Positions 1 through 9,425 of a stretch of DNA of 64,000 bases are shown piece by piece. The stretch comes from Saprospiraceae bacterium (GTDB lineage Bacteria > Bacteroidota > Bacteroidia > Chitinophagales > Saprospiraceae). Where the stretch lies: positions 2,361,501-2,425,500 of the forward strand of contig JADJXG010000001.1 of NCBI GenBank assembly GCA_016715965.1, written 5' to 3'. How positions within the stretch are numbered: the first letter of the stretch is position 1; each line of letters starts with the position of its first letter. Below the pieces are notes generated by a model. It was not told the origin of the DNA and searched no databases. It worked only from the letters and a program-made list of their open reading frames with translations. Position numbers and translations under genes: made by a program.

Positions 1-1600
1 ATTTTTCTGCAAGGGTGGGAAAGCGGAAACCCTGCCCCCAGGAGGCCCTGATATAAGTGGCTCGTGCGATCCTGTAATTTGTGCCCAACCTCAGAATCGG
101 TCTTGACTCCACGGAAGGATTTTCGATGGTGTCATTTCCAATGACATTGGGCCCATAAATGCTGTAATGTTCAAAGCGCATTCCAGCGGAAATAATCCAA
201 CGATCAAACCACTTTTTCTCTGCCTGAACATATCCTGCAAGATTGTAACTTCTAAAAGTGGTGTCGCCATAGAGGGCGGCATTGACCGCAGAGTGGTACA
301 GTAATCCCCCTCCGGTCAGCTGGATGCCAAGACGCTCAAAAGATTTTTGGCATTGATATTCTGAATAATAATTGTTGCTTCGATTGGACTGATTGTTGTC
401 CACCTGGTTATCGATCCTAAACCAGCGTGTAAGGAGCCTGTGTTTGTAATTTTTGGTAGAAATATACTGGAGGGATGGGTCCACATTAAAGCGCAACTTT
501 TGGGTATTGGAATATGAGCTAGTATCACCTGTGTACAATCCTTCTCCTTTCCAGTAGAAAAAACTACTGCTGGCGCCCTTGTTGAAATTAAAGCCTAGGC
601 CGATAATCAACCGATCCGAAAGATGTCGGGTGATCAATCCACTGATCCGCCCATTTTCGCTGTCTGCACCCTGGTTATATCCTGTTTTATTTGCATAAAA
701 TGCTCCAAGACTCACATTCGTTTTATGATATCTTTTTCGATGGACCAAAGTAGTGACCATTTCTCCCGGAACGACCCTGTTGTCTTTTCCCCACCAATGG
801 TTATTGGCATCGGGTGTCATGAAGAACCGTGGCATTATGGTAAGTGATGTATAAGGCTCAGTAGTTGGTTTTATACTTCTGAAGTGTATAATTCCGTTCA
901 TGGCTGCTGAACCATACAGCGAACTGGCAGCCCCTTTTACAACTTCTATCTGACCTGCATTTTCAAGAGGAAGATCATCCCAATTGGACAATCCTGCATC
1001 CGGTTGCAACACGGGCAAATCATCCATCACCACCATGACTCTGCTACCGGCACCATAACTGTATCCCGATCCACCCCGTATGTTGGCCTGGCCATCCAGC
1101 ATTTGGACTCCGGGGATTCTGTCGAGGACTTGTTGCACGGAAGTGGCATTTAATTTTTCCGGATATTCCGGTCTTATGATGTCCAAAGAAATGGTGGATT
1201 CTGAAATGGGTTTTTCTGATCGGGAAGAACTGATTACCAAGGTTTGCAATAAAATGTTGGTTTCTGATAATTTTATGTCCAGCTGGATTTGGCTATTTTC
1301 ATCCAGATCAATCATCTGGAGATGGGTTTCATAACCGGTGTATTTTACTTCCAGATTTTGCCTTCCTGTCAGTTTGGTTTTGATGGAAAAATTTCCGTCC
1401 AGGTCACTGAGGCTTCCTTCGTTTTCCGGTTGATCCAAAAACCGGATCCAGGCACCAATGATTGGTTCAGAGCTTGATTTGTCACGGATGCTGCCGCGGA
1501 TCAATGTCTGTGCAAAAACGGTGTTATTTAAAAGCAGGAAACAGCCAATCCAATAAAAAAATTTAATTCCCAGCTTTCCAAAAGTATGTATCTTGCCCAT
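1..1600 (-). CDS. TonB-dependent outer-membrane receptor (partial, C-terminus beyond the left edge)
   Basis: The reading frame is open from an ATG at 1600 to the window edge, giving 533 codons of the N-terminal part. It starts with a signal peptide ending near VFAQ. A carboxypeptidase-regulatory-like beta-sandwich follows (about residues 33-115, with IRGSIRDKSS and LSDLDGNFSIK). Next comes a TonB plug domain (about 130-240, with QQVLDRIPGV and NIRGGSGYSYGAGSR), then the first beta-barrel strands up to a GFRFPTLAEK motif typical of barrel interiors. Family knowledge says such proteins import siderophores, metals, cobalamin or glycans across the outer membrane using TonB energy. The substrate cannot be read here because no SusD partner or binding-protein gene is visible. 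The start lies only 17 nt from the divergent gene at 1618. Confidence 0.93.
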   Translation of the reverse strand, partial: MGKIHTFGKLGIKFFYWIGCFLLLNNTVFAQTLIRGSIRDKSSSEPIIGAWIRFLDQPENEGSLSDLDGNFSIKTKLTGRQNLEVKYTGYETHLQMIDLDENSQIQLDIKLSETNILLQTLVISSSRSEKPISESTISLDIIRPEYPEKLNATSVQQVLDRIPGVQMLDGQANIRGGSGYSYGAGSRVMVVMDDLPVLQPDAGLSNWDDLPLENAGQIEVVKGAASSLYGSAAMNGIIHFRSIKPTTEPYTSLTIMPRFFMTPDANNHWWGKDNRVVPGEMVTTLVHRKRYHKTNVSLGAFYANKTGYNQGADSENGRISGLITRHLSDRLIIGLGFNFNKGASSSFFYWKGEGLYTGDTSSYSNTQKLRFNVDPSLQYISTKNYKHRLLTRWFRIDNQVDNNQSNRSNNYYSEYQCQKSFERLGIQLTGGGLLYHSAVNAALYGDTTFRSYNLAGYVQAEKKWFDRWIISAGMRFEHYSIYGPNVIGNDTIENPSVESRPILRLGTNYRIARATYIRASWGQGFRFPTLAEK

Positions 1601-1617
1601 CAAAATTTTATCAAATA

Positions 1618-2388
1618 ATGAAACAATTATACAGCTTTTTTCTTCTTTCCATTTTTTTTCAATTTGGACAGGCACAAGCCTGCTTGCCAGATAGCACCAT
1701 CAGAGACTCTGCGGTAGGGGTTTACCCAAAACCCATCACGCCAACCAATCCGGATGGGGGAATTAAGACTCCTGCCTGCATTGACAAGCCCTATGAGTTT
1801 GTATTCACCATAAAGATTTCAGATACAGTGACTGTACCCGGCATCCCAATTCCCATCAATCTCAACTTCGCTTCCATCGATACTGTTGGGGCGATTTCAG
1901 GCTTACCCGTGGGGATATCTTATGCCTGTAATCCTCCCAATTGTGTTTTTCAAAAGAACACGATTGGTTGTCTTGTGCTAAATGGTACAGCGACCGACGT
2001 CAACACACCCGGTATTTTCAGACCCGTGATTAAATTGACTTTATCCACTGTATTGGGTCCAGTACCTGTGGAATATCCTGGGATGTTTTTTCCGGGAGAA
2101 TATTTATTGACCTTGCTCGATAAGGATTGTACCGTGTCTTCGGAAAATGTCAATGCTGAAAATGAACTTTGGTTGCCCACAGTGTCGCAAGGATGGATTT
2201 ATCAAGCAGACGCTGCCAATAAGTGGGTTCAATTATTGGATATTACGGGAAGACCAGTTTTTGGCCAATTGAGTTCTTCATCGGGTGTAATGGAGATACC
2301 TTCTCAATATTCAAACGGCATTTACTTTGTCAAATGGCAGAATGCTTCTGGTGAGTTCAGGACTCAAAAGATAGTATTGTCCAGGTAG
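1618..2388 (+). CDS. Secreted protein with T9SS type A C-terminal sorting domain
   Basis: This 256-residue protein has a clear signal peptide (residues 1-19, ending GQAQA), a cysteine-containing Ig-like middle region of unknown function, and a C-terminal domain of about 75 residues. That domain has the T9SS sorting layout: a strand with LLDITGRPVF, a turn, then NGIYFVKWQN and a short basic end KIVLSR. The sequence therefore supports export through the Sec system and then the type IX secretion system, with surface attachment or release. The body domain has no recognisable catalytic motif. It is transcribed divergently from the TonB receptor with almost no intergenic space, so the two promoters must overlap the opposing 5' ends. 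Function beyond export is unknown. Confidence 0.85.
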   Translation: MKQLYSFFLLSIFFQFGQAQACLPDSTIRDSAVGVYPKPITPTNPDGGIKTPACIDKPYEFVFTIKISDTVTVPGIPIPINLNFASIDTVGAISGLPVGISYACNPPNCVFQKNTIGCLVLNGTATDVNTPGIFRPVIKLTLSTVLGPVPVEYPGMFFPGEYLLTLLDKDCTVSSENVNAENELWLPTVSQGWIYQADAANKWVQLLDITGRPVFGQLSSSSGVMEIPSQYSNGIYFVKWQNASGEFRTQKIVLSR

Positions 2389-2447
2389 TGCTTACAATTC
2401 GAAAAACGCTAGTGATTTTGTATTGAATTGTGCCAATAGATTGGCTT

Positions 2448-4016
2448 TTATTGTGTTTTGCTGCGCAATCTGATCACTGGACAGATCATTTCTTCCAGGG
2501 AGATACCTCCGTGTTGGAATGTATTGCGGTAGTAGTTTAAAAAATGACCGTAGTTGTTGGGATATAAAAAATAAGATTTTTCTTTTGCAAATATAAACGT
2601 GGATGATAGGTTGGGTCTTGGTAAACCTACCTGTGCAGGATCTTTGATTTCGAGTACATCTTTTTTGTCGTAATTCAGATTCTTTCCAACCTTGTATCTC
2701 AAGTTTGCCGTTGTTTCTCTGTCTCCGACCACTCTGCATGGATCTTGGACACGAATGGTTCCATGATCGGTTGTCACGATCAATTGAACGGGAGTTTCAG
2801 ACAATTTTTGAAGAGCTGCCCAAAGTGGAGAATGAAGAAACCAGGATTTGGTCAAAGAGCGATAGGCCATTTCGTCCGAAGCGAGCTCTTTAAGTACTTC
2901 CATTTCTGTGCGTGCATGGGACAGCATATCGATAAAATTGTACACGATGGCAGTGAAGTCATTTTGCAACAAATTGTGTGCATTGTCCAACAATTGTTTT
3001 CCTTTGACCGCATTGGTAATTTTAATGTATTCGTGTTTTAGATCCCTTCTGATGTATCGTTTTATCTGCATGGACAAAAGATCGGGCTCTTTCATATTCT
3101 TTCCGCCTTCTTCATTGTCGTTAAGCCACCAATCAGGGTAGTGTTTTTCGATTTCGGATGGGAGCATTCCAGCAAAGATGGCATTCCTACTATATTGTGT
3201 GGTCGTAGGCAAGATGCTATAAAAAAAGTCTTCTTCCTCCACCAAAAAACGTTCTGTGATGATGGGTTCGATGACCCTCCATTGATCATAGCGCAGATTG
3301 TCCAATAAAATAAAAATGGTGGGTATCTGCTCTTTTAGTTGTTTGAATACTTTTTCCAACATCAGTTGATGAGACATAATGGGAGCCACTGCAGCATTTT
3401 TAAACCACGAGCTATAATGTGCGGTGATGTATTTTGAGAATTCGACATTGGCCTCCTGTTTTTGTTGTTGCAGGATATCCTGGATATGGGTATCTGTACC
3501 TTGATCCATTTTAAGTTCCCAATGGATGAGTCGTTTGTAGATATCTACCCAGGACTTAAAGTCAGGTCTGTCTGAAATATCCATAAACAATTGACGAAAT
3601 GCCATCTGATAATCCTGGGTATTTTTTTCAGAGACCAGTCGTTTGTTGTCAATGAGTTTTTTGATGGTTAGGAGCAGTTGATTTGGATTGACTGGTTTGA
3701 TCAGATAATCTGCAATCTGACTCCCGATGGCTTCTTCCATAATTCTCTCTGCCTCATTCTTGGTGACCATCACCACGGGCATCAAGAATCCTTTGGCTTT
3801 AATGGCTTCCAGGGTTTCCAAACCGGTTTTACCGGGCATGGATTCATCCAAAAAGACCACATCAAATGATGGATCTTCTTGTAGGGTCGTGAGTACATCA
3901 TGGCCATTGGTGACAGAGGTGATGGCATATCCTTTTTTCTCAAGGAAGAAAACCTGAGGCTTTAAAAGATCGATTTCATCGTCTGCCCAAAGAATTTTAA
4001 TTTTATCTTGATTCAT
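2448..4016 (-). CDS. porX: PorX-type response regulator with PglZ domain (T9SS regulation)
   Basis: The 522-residue protein joins a receiver domain (about 1-125) to a PglZ/alkaline-phosphatase-fold domain (about 200-500). Receiver landmarks are the acidic pair D12/D13, phospho-acceptor D57 in VVFLDESMPG, T85 and K107 in LIKPVNP. The PglZ part shows ILLDNLRYDQW (D239), PTTTQYSRNA (T271-T273), D363 in NFIDMLSH and TTDHGT (D417/H418), the metal-site pattern of the superfamily. PorX works with the sensor PorY to control T9SS gene expression and has been described as a zinc phosphodiesterase. No porY lies nearby, which is usual. Length and domain order match the family well. The gene is monocistronic here, with a 162-bp leader region to the divergent HD gene. 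Confidence 0.95.
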   Translation of the reverse strand: MNQDKIKILWADDEIDLLKPQVFFLEKKGYAITSVTNGHDVLTTLQEDPSFDVVFLDESMPGKTGLETLEAIKAKGFLMPVVMVTKNEAERIMEEAIGSQIADYLIKPVNPNQLLLTIKKLIDNKRLVSEKNTQDYQMAFRQLFMDISDRPDFKSWVDIYKRLIHWELKMDQGTDTHIQDILQQQKQEANVEFSKYITAHYSSWFKNAAVAPIMSHQLMLEKVFKQLKEQIPTIFILLDNLRYDQWRVIEPIITERFLVEEEDFFYSILPTTTQYSRNAIFAGMLPSEIEKHYPDWWLNDNEEGGKNMKEPDLLSMQIKRYIRRDLKHEYIKITNAVKGKQLLDNAHNLLQNDFTAIVYNFIDMLSHARTEMEVLKELASDEMAYRSLTKSWFLHSPLWAALQKLSETPVQLIVTTDHGTIRVQDPCRVVGDRETTANLRYKVGKNLNYDKKDVLEIKDPAQVGLPRPNLSSTFIFAKEKSYFLYPNNYGHFLNYYRNTFQHGGISLEEMICPVIRLRSKTQ

Positions 4017-4178
4017 TGTTTTACAAATCCATTTTTAATTAGAAAAACCCTATGATTCTGTATACAGTTTAAGTTGGGACAGGTGATTTGGTGATCTCAT
4101 CCATATTATGTCAAAAGACTGAAATCAAAACATAATTAGACCAGAGAGGTTGTATTGTCAAACCATTTAAACTGAAAT

Positions 4179-5357
4179 TTGGCACAGGTTAAAATTTTTA
4201 ACGATCCGGTGTATGGATTTATTACTGTTCCCTCAGGGATCCTCTTGGATTTGATTGAGCACCCATATTTTCAAAGACTGCAAAGAATTAAGCAGCTTGG
4301 CTTATCCCATTATGTTTATCCGGGTGCCGTCCATTCAAGATTTCACCATGCACTCGGAGCGTATCATTTAATGACGATGGCATTAAATCATTTGCGTTTG
4401 AAGGGAGTGGACATTGCCGAGGAAGAATTCCGGGCAGCTCAAATCGCCATTTTACTACACGATATTGGGCATGGACCTTTTTCCCATGTATTGGAGAACA
4501 CCATTCTGCCTGTTCACCACGAGCAACTGACAGCCTTACTGATGGAACAGCTCAACCAAGATTCTGGAGGAAAACTTGATTTGGCCATCCGCATTTTTAA
4601 CAACCAATACGACCGCCCATTTCTGCATCAACTCATCAGCAGCCAATTGGATACGGACCGCCTGGACTATTTGACAAGAGACAGTTTTTTTACGGGTGTG
4701 GCAGAAGGTGTCATTGGATACGACCGATTGATTTTAATGATGGATGTGCGCGACCACAGCTTGATATTGGAGGAAAAGGCTCTTTATTCCATAGAGAAAT
4801 TTTTAACGTCCCGAAAAATCATGTATTTACAGGTGTACATGCATAAGACAGCCCTGGCTGCGGAATGTATGCTTAATCTTTTTTTAAATAGATTGAAAGA
4901 ACAGAGGGCGTTTTCCGGACTGAGTCATTCCATGACTTATTTTCTAGACAAAAGCCATCAGTCAGAATGGGATCCAAAAGAATTCCTCCCCCAGTTTGTG
5001 ATGACCGATGATGTTGATATCTGGGCTTTGCTCAAGGAATACAGACATTCTGAAGATCCGGTATTAAAACACCTGGCACAGGGCTTGACAAACCGCAAAC
5101 TGTTCAAAATTCAAATTAAAGATGAGCCATTTGATGAAATCAATGAGGGCCGCTTTTTGGACGCAGCTGTACCAGAGGAATTGGTGCGATTGCTCAATCA
5201 TGAAACATTTCATTTTGAGATCAGCCCATACGAATTGGGCGAACCAGAAATCGTGATCCAGTCTAAAACTGGAATGCTCAAGCCTTTTTCGCAATATAAA
5301 GACATGGAACATCTGACCCAAAAGTTGTCGAGACATTACCGGATTATTGCCCGCTAG
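4179..5357 (+). CDS. HD-domain phosphohydrolase (dNTPase/SAMHD1-like family)
   Basis: The protein has 392 residues and the HD-superfamily metal motif: H in SRFHHALGAYHL (about residue 55), the HD pair in ILLHDIGHGPFSH (about 93-105), and a later D in SSQLDTDRLDYLTRD. The latter segment is characteristic of dGTPase/SAMHD1-like and YdhJ-type HD proteins. Likely activity is hydrolysis of a nucleoside triphosphate or phosphomonoester, but the substrate is not determined by sequence. The start is TTG at 4179: an in-frame TGA lies at 4173-4175, so no longer form is possible, and the first residues MAQVKIFNDPVYGFI match the usual family N-terminus. It stands alone between divergent porX and downstream glyA. 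Confidence 0.85.
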   Translation: MAQVKIFNDPVYGFITVPSGILLDLIEHPYFQRLQRIKQLGLSHYVYPGAVHSRFHHALGAYHLMTMALNHLRLKGVDIAEEEFRAAQIAILLHDIGHGPFSHVLENTILPVHHEQLTALLMEQLNQDSGGKLDLAIRIFNNQYDRPFLHQLISSQLDTDRLDYLTRDSFFTGVAEGVIGYDRLILMMDVRDHSLILEEKALYSIEKFLTSRKIMYLQVYMHKTALAAECMLNLFLNRLKEQRAFSGLSHSMTYFLDKSHQSEWDPKEFLPQFVMTDDVDIWALLKEYRHSEDPVLKHLAQGLTNRKLFKIQIKDEPFDEINEGRFLDAAVPEELVRLLNHETFHFEISPYELGEPEIVIQSKTGMLKPFSQYKDMEHLTQKLSRHYRIIAR

Positions 5358-5392
5358 ATCAAAAAAGACAGAGCCAATATCACAAAGGCCTC

Positions 5393-5400
5393 TATATTTG
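5393..5400 (+). promoter_or_regulatory. Candidate -7 box (TATATTTG) of glyA
   Basis: TATATTTG matches the Bacteroidota sigma-A -7 consensus TAnnTTTG exactly and ends 20 nt before the glyA ATG. No good -33 TTTG is visible at the usual spacing, so the call rests on the -7 box and its position. Confidence 0.5.
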
Positions 5401-5420
5401 GAATCTTATAGAAAGCAGCT

Positions 5421-6701
5421 ATGGAATTAAGAGACAAGACAGTTGAGAAATTGCTGGATCAGGAATTGTCCAGACAGCGAAATGGTGTAGAGCTCATTGC
5501 CTCAGAAAATTTTGCCAGTGCAGAAGTCATCCGGTCCATGGGATCCTGGTTGACCAACAAGTACGCCGAAGGTTACCCGGGCAAACGGTATTATGGTGGA
5601 TGTGAGGTCATTGACGAAATTGAAAATCTTGCCAAAGAGAGACTCTGCAAACTGTTTGGTGTGGAATATGCAAACGTTCAGCCCCATTCCGGCGCCCAAG
5701 CCAATGCCTCTGTGCAAATAGCGCTGCTTCAGCCCGGAGACACCATCATGGGATTGAACCTGGCACATGGGGGCCATTTATCGCATGGTTCTCCGGTCAA
5801 TATGAGTGGAAAGTATTACAAGGTGGTATCTTATGGTGTCGAAGAGGAGAGTGGCTTGATCAATATGGATAAGGTCAGAACACTGGCTTTGGAGCATCGG
5901 CCGAAACTTATTATTTGCGGTGCTTCAGCCTATAGCAGGGATTGGGATTACAGAACATTCCGCGAGATTGCAGATGAGATAGGAGCTGTATTGATGGCCG
6001 ATATTGCCCATCCGGCCGGACTTATTGCCAAAGGGCTGCTGAACAATCCAGTTCCTCATTGTCACATCATCACCTCGACCACTCACAAGACTCTTCGCGG
6101 TCCGCGAGGAGGAATTATCATGATGGGAAAGGACCACCCCAATGTCATCGGCAAATTGGATAAAAAAGGAAAACCAATCGCGATGTCCTCCATCCTCAAC
6201 AGTGGTGTTTTTCCAGGCATGCAAGGTGGACCTTTGGAACACATCATCGCTGCCAAAGCAGTGGCTTTTGGAGAGGCGCTTGAAGACAGTTTTGCCAGTT
6301 ATGGTCAACAGGTCATCGCCAATTCAAAAGCATTTGCAACAGCTTTTCTCGGACTTGGATATCAAATAGTGTCAGGTGGTACAGACAATCACATGTTTTT
6401 GCTCGATCTTAGAAACAAAAACATCACCGGCAAAGAAGCAGAAGAGCTTTTGATAAAGGCTGAAATAACGACCAACAAAAATATGATTCCCTACGATCCG
6501 CAACCACCGATGACGACTTCTGGCATAAGATTGGGCACCGCCGCAATGACTTCAAGAGGATTTGTAGAGAATGATTTTATCCAGGTAGCTCAATGGATGG
6601 ATGAGTTGATTGAGAGAAAAGATGATGATGGATTCATTCGTTCTGTCAGAGAAAAAGTTAATCAATACATGAAGGGATTTCCCCTGTACCCTGGAATATA
6701 A
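5421..6701 (+). CDS. glyA: Serine hydroxymethyltransferase
   Basis: This is a full-length 426-residue PLP enzyme that interconverts serine and glycine while loading one-carbon units on tetrahydrofolate in the cytoplasm. Recognisable segments are [10 protein letters not shown] near the N-terminus, [15 protein letters not shown] (about 48-62), the [10 protein letters not shown] segment (about 192-201) and the PLP-lysine motif [12 protein letters not shown] with K223. The C-terminal [12 protein letters not shown] segment is also present. No truncation or frameshift is seen. It has its own upstream -7 box and appears monocistronic apart from a possible 22-codon ORF directly after its stop codon. 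Confidence 0.98.
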   Translation: MELRDKTVEKLLDQELSRQRNGVELIASENFASAEVIRSMGSWLTNKYAEGYPGKRYYGGCEVIDEIENLAKERLCKLFGVEYANVQPHSGAQANASVQIALLQPGDTIMGLNLAHGGHLSHGSPVNMSGKYYKVVSYGVEEESGLINMDKVRTLALEHRPKLIICGASAYSRDWDYRTFREIADEIGAVLMADIAHPAGLIAKGLLNNPVPHCHIITSTTHKTLRGPRGGIIMMGKDHPNVIGKLDKKGKPIAMSSILNSGVFPGMQGGPLEHIIAAKAVAFGEALEDSFASYGQQVIANSKAFATAFLGLGYQIVSGGTDNHMFLLDLRNKNITGKEAEELLIKAEITTNKNMIPYDPQPPMTTSGIRLGTAAMTSRGFVENDFIQVAQWMDELIERKDDDGFIRSVREKVNQYMKGFPLYPGI

Positions 6702-6702
6702 G

Positions 6703-6771
6703 ATGGGTTCAAATTTTAAGGCCAGCGTCTTAGTTCTGGTTGGTTTGGCTGGGTTACTAGTCCTGACTTAA
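6703..6771 (+). CDS. Possible 22-residue hydrophobic peptide
   Basis: An ATG one nucleotide after the glyA stop opens a 22-codon ORF ending TAA at 6769-6771. It begins MGSNFKAS and continues with an almost purely hydrophobic stretch (VLVLVGLAGLLVLT) that would fit one short membrane segment. Spacing would allow translation by ribosomes finishing glyA. No homologue is recognised. A chance ORF of this length is easily possible, so the call is weak. Confidence 0.2.
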   Translation: MGSNFKASVLVLVGLAGLLVLT

Positions 6772-6918
6772 ATGGAAATGAATAATTGGATTTTTAGTAT
6801 TTAGAACCAATTCTGCGATGATGTATTGAAAAGAAAATAGAGAAAACACCGATGAAGAAGGTTGGTCGATGTTTAAAATATTGACATCCTCCTTTGACCT
6901 TCGACGATGCCAAGATAA

Positions 6919-8181
6919 TCACTCATGCACCCTGATCAGATTTTTTTGCTTTTCAGTTAGGACTTTTGTATCGTCTTCGTCCATTTTTCCAGCGCTGAGA
7001 TCTTTATCGAGCACAGGTTGTCCCGCATCGGTCCAGGCAGAATACCAGATCGATCCAATGGCCAGAATGCAAGCCCTGAAGCGATCTTCCACTTGACGGT
7101 CGAGGGCGAGGTGGTACTGACGTGCAAATTCCCTGCAGGGTAATTTGACAACTGCTCCAAGTCTCGTTTCGTAACAGTACAATTGGTCGCTGGGCAAAGA
7201 CTGACTTATTTTTTTTTCAAAACCAAGTACGCTGTCCACAGCTTGATGACTTTGGCGGATGACCGACCATATAAAATCTTCCGGAGATTTTTGATAATTT
7301 GCTCTACCCACTAAAAAATCAAATTCTGACTCTGCAAAGAGTTCAGGAATGCGACTTTCCCAAAATGCATGAATACCATCCTGGCCAGTCAGTTGTCCGT
7401 TGTAATTTTTTGTCGTGTGGAGTGGGACATGCGCATCACCGATATAATGTCCCAAATCAGCAGAAAGCCGAACGATTTTTGAAATGTTTTTTTCTTCAAA
7501 TGCGCGCACCAGTCTCCGGTAGTGCTGAGGAAAAAAATAGGGCAGAATTCCATGGCGGCTAAACCGATCTTCAATGTGGAGATGACCCTCCAAAGGCATT
7601 TGTACTTTCAGCCATTCACTGGTTTTATCTGATGACAAAGTCCATTCAAATTCATCGTATTCTTTCATGGCTACATCTCTCAGCCATTTGAATGCACTTT
7701 CTTCTTCTATGCCTTTGTGCAAGCTCAAGAAGTGAGTCAGAAAAGATTGGGTAAAAGTTCGTTCACAAGTCTGGTAGATGCAATATTGTGTTGTGTCAAA
7801 GACCAATACCGTATCCTGATTTTCCACCCAATAAAATATGGCAGTGCGCCAGATGGCGCGTTCATACTGCTTAGGCAAATGATCCAATGATTCTTTGCCC
7901 CAATGATCCAAATCGATGTAATGCCTGATGGCTTCGCCTTTCACTGCATATCGTCTCTTGTCCGGGTCCACAGCCCGGTTTCTGATTTCCTCCAAATTGT
8001 TTTTAAAAAAAACATTCAACGGTGCAGGTAGGGTATAAATGGCCAGTTCGTTAAGCTTCTTGTGGGCATAAAAACCCCAATCATCGCAAGGGGCTTTCTG
8101 TAAATCAATTTTAAGCATTGAGTTCAGTGGATTGGAAATCAAGCCAGCTAATATTAACAAACATTGAATGAACCGGAGCAT
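6919..8181 (-). CDS. S1/P1-nuclease / zinc-dependent phospholipase C-like protein
   Basis: The 420-residue protein has an N-terminal signal/anchor segment (about 1-20). It carries the zinc-ligand pattern of the S1/P1 nuclease fold: W and H in DDWGFYAHKKLNELA (about 34-48), D in RAVDPDKRRY, H in GEAIRHYIDLDHWG, the core H-x3-D-x-H-x2-H motif in LGHYIGDAHVPLHTT, and H in GIHAFWES. In the fungal enzymes the first ligand Trp is the mature N-terminus. Here it lies about 36 residues in, as in the related Bacteroidota group. Likely an exported trinuclear-zinc phosphoesterase; whether it acts on nucleic acid or phospholipid cannot be told. It converges on glyA and has no operon partner. Confidence 0.82.
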   Translation of the reverse strand: MLRFIQCLLILAGLISNPLNSMLKIDLQKAPCDDWGFYAHKKLNELAIYTLPAPLNVFFKNNLEEIRNRAVDPDKRRYAVKGEAIRHYIDLDHWGKESLDHLPKQYERAIWRTAIFYWVENQDTVLVFDTTQYCIYQTCERTFTQSFLTHFLSLHKGIEEESAFKWLRDVAMKEYDEFEWTLSSDKTSEWLKVQMPLEGHLHIEDRFSRHGILPYFFPQHYRRLVRAFEEKNISKIVRLSADLGHYIGDAHVPLHTTKNYNGQLTGQDGIHAFWESRIPELFAESEFDFLVGRANYQKSPEDFIWSVIRQSHQAVDSVLGFEKKISQSLPSDQLYCYETRLGAVVKLPCREFARQYHLALDRQVEDRFRACILAIGSIWYSAWTDAGQPVLDKDLSAGKMDEDDTKVLTEKQKNLIRVHE

Positions 8182-8547
8182 GGGGTAAAATTAATGACAA
8201 TGTTTTCAATGCAGAAAAAAAATGTAAGTTGAATCATAGATATGTCCTGCTTATTGCGTCAATCCTTGTTGTGAAATCAAAAAAAATCAAATTAAATTTC
8301 CTTCTTATTATCCTTTTTTAGACACTTGGACAGTCGTTATATTTTATGCTTGGTTGCAAGGGTATTGTGTTTGATTATTTGCAAATCGCCTGGATCAAAG
8401 CGCTGTATTTTTTTGAAAAATGGTCAAAAACATAAGCATAGCAAGATTTATGGATCAATTGGGATGTTTTGGATATAAATATCTCCCCAACAGCAAGAGT
8501 TGATTTTCATTTGTTTCTATCTTCTATAATTTGATTTAATTTGCAAC
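8182..8547. other. Divergent intergenic region without recognisable features
   Basis: This 366-bp AT-rich spacer separates the divergent S1/P1-like gene and the lipoprotein gene. I see no ORF with coding character, no strong hairpin and no exact TAnnTTTG box. It must hold both promoters. Confidence 0.4.
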
Positions 8548-9213
8548 ATGAATGCTCCAAAATTTGAATGGATACTCCTCTTCATTCTACTTTCCTGCAG
8601 ACCAGAATCAAATGATTCCACAGCTTTTGTTAAAAAACTGTTTCCGCTGCCCTACTTTCCGGCATTTCCCGGATCCTGGTGGGCCTATGACAATGGCGAT
8701 ACCATGCGGGTTGCACCACAGATGGAGGCTTATATTTTTAACAGCAGCAGTTATACTGCTCCACCGGATTTTGACACGCTCATTTTGCCAAAACTATTGC
8801 CCGATGGGATCTACAATCTTGGAGACAGTGTGGCCTTTGTAAGAGAGTACGGAATTTCCAAGTCAAGTCAAAGTGGATACCGCGACCCAGCTTTTAAGCA
8901 GATTTTGGCCCTGCGCAAGGACGAAGAATTTGTCATTGGTGGTGCTTTCGCAGGACATCGTATTACAGGTATGACCATAGCAGTGGACACGAGTCTTGTG
9001 GTGAGGGGCGTTCGGTTTGACAGTGTGATCGTCTGCATATTATTTGATGAGGCTTGTAGAAATGGCACCGGTGGTAGTGCGCAAGATTGTAGCACTCAAA
9101 GAGATTTCTATGCAAAAAATATTGGTTTGATCAAGCGCGATAGCCGAACGGGAATCTTCCAAACACCTTATGAAAAGGAGTTTGAATTGGTGGATTATTT
9201 TATTGGGAAGTAA
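8548..9213 (+). CDS. Hypothetical lipoprotein
   Basis: The protein has 221 residues. Residues 1-17 form a short hydrophobic signal with a lipobox (LLSC, cysteine at 17), so it is predicted to be a lipid-anchored envelope protein. The mature part begins with a PFPG-like segment, FPAFPGSWWAYDNGDT, a pattern often seen in small Bacteroidota surface lipoproteins. It contains two further cysteine residues near EACRNGTGGSAQDC that could form a disulfide. I recognise no enzymatic motif. It is followed by a 212-bp gap before the patatin-like gene and is probably transcribed alone. Confidence 0.7.
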   Translation: MNAPKFEWILLFILLSCRPESNDSTAFVKKLFPLPYFPAFPGSWWAYDNGDTMRVAPQMEAYIFNSSSYTAPPDFDTLILPKLLPDGIYNLGDSVAFVREYGISKSSQSGYRDPAFKQILALRKDEEFVIGGAFAGHRITGMTIAVDTSLVVRGVRFDSVIVCILFDEACRNGTGGSAQDCSTQRDFYAKNIGLIKRDSRTGIFQTPYEKEFELVDYFIGK

Positions 9214-9425
9214 GTTGGCGATCAGAATTGTTTCTGCGTACGGAAATTTAAAGCACAGAAAAGCAGAATCCCATGGAGCGAATCATTTTTCCCTGTAACT
9301 AAAGTTATATTGACATTGATCTGTCAGGGAATTATCTTTGTCTCAAATAGCCTGCCGTCCATTGAATATAAACCAGATTGCGCGGCAAAGCTGGATTGAT
9401 TGTTTAAAGCCGTAAATTCCAATGT

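Noticed and set aside
4179..5357. HD-domain protein as an antiviral dNTPase system
   Set aside because: It stands alone among housekeeping genes, and HD proteins of this kind are common in Bacteroidota without defence context.
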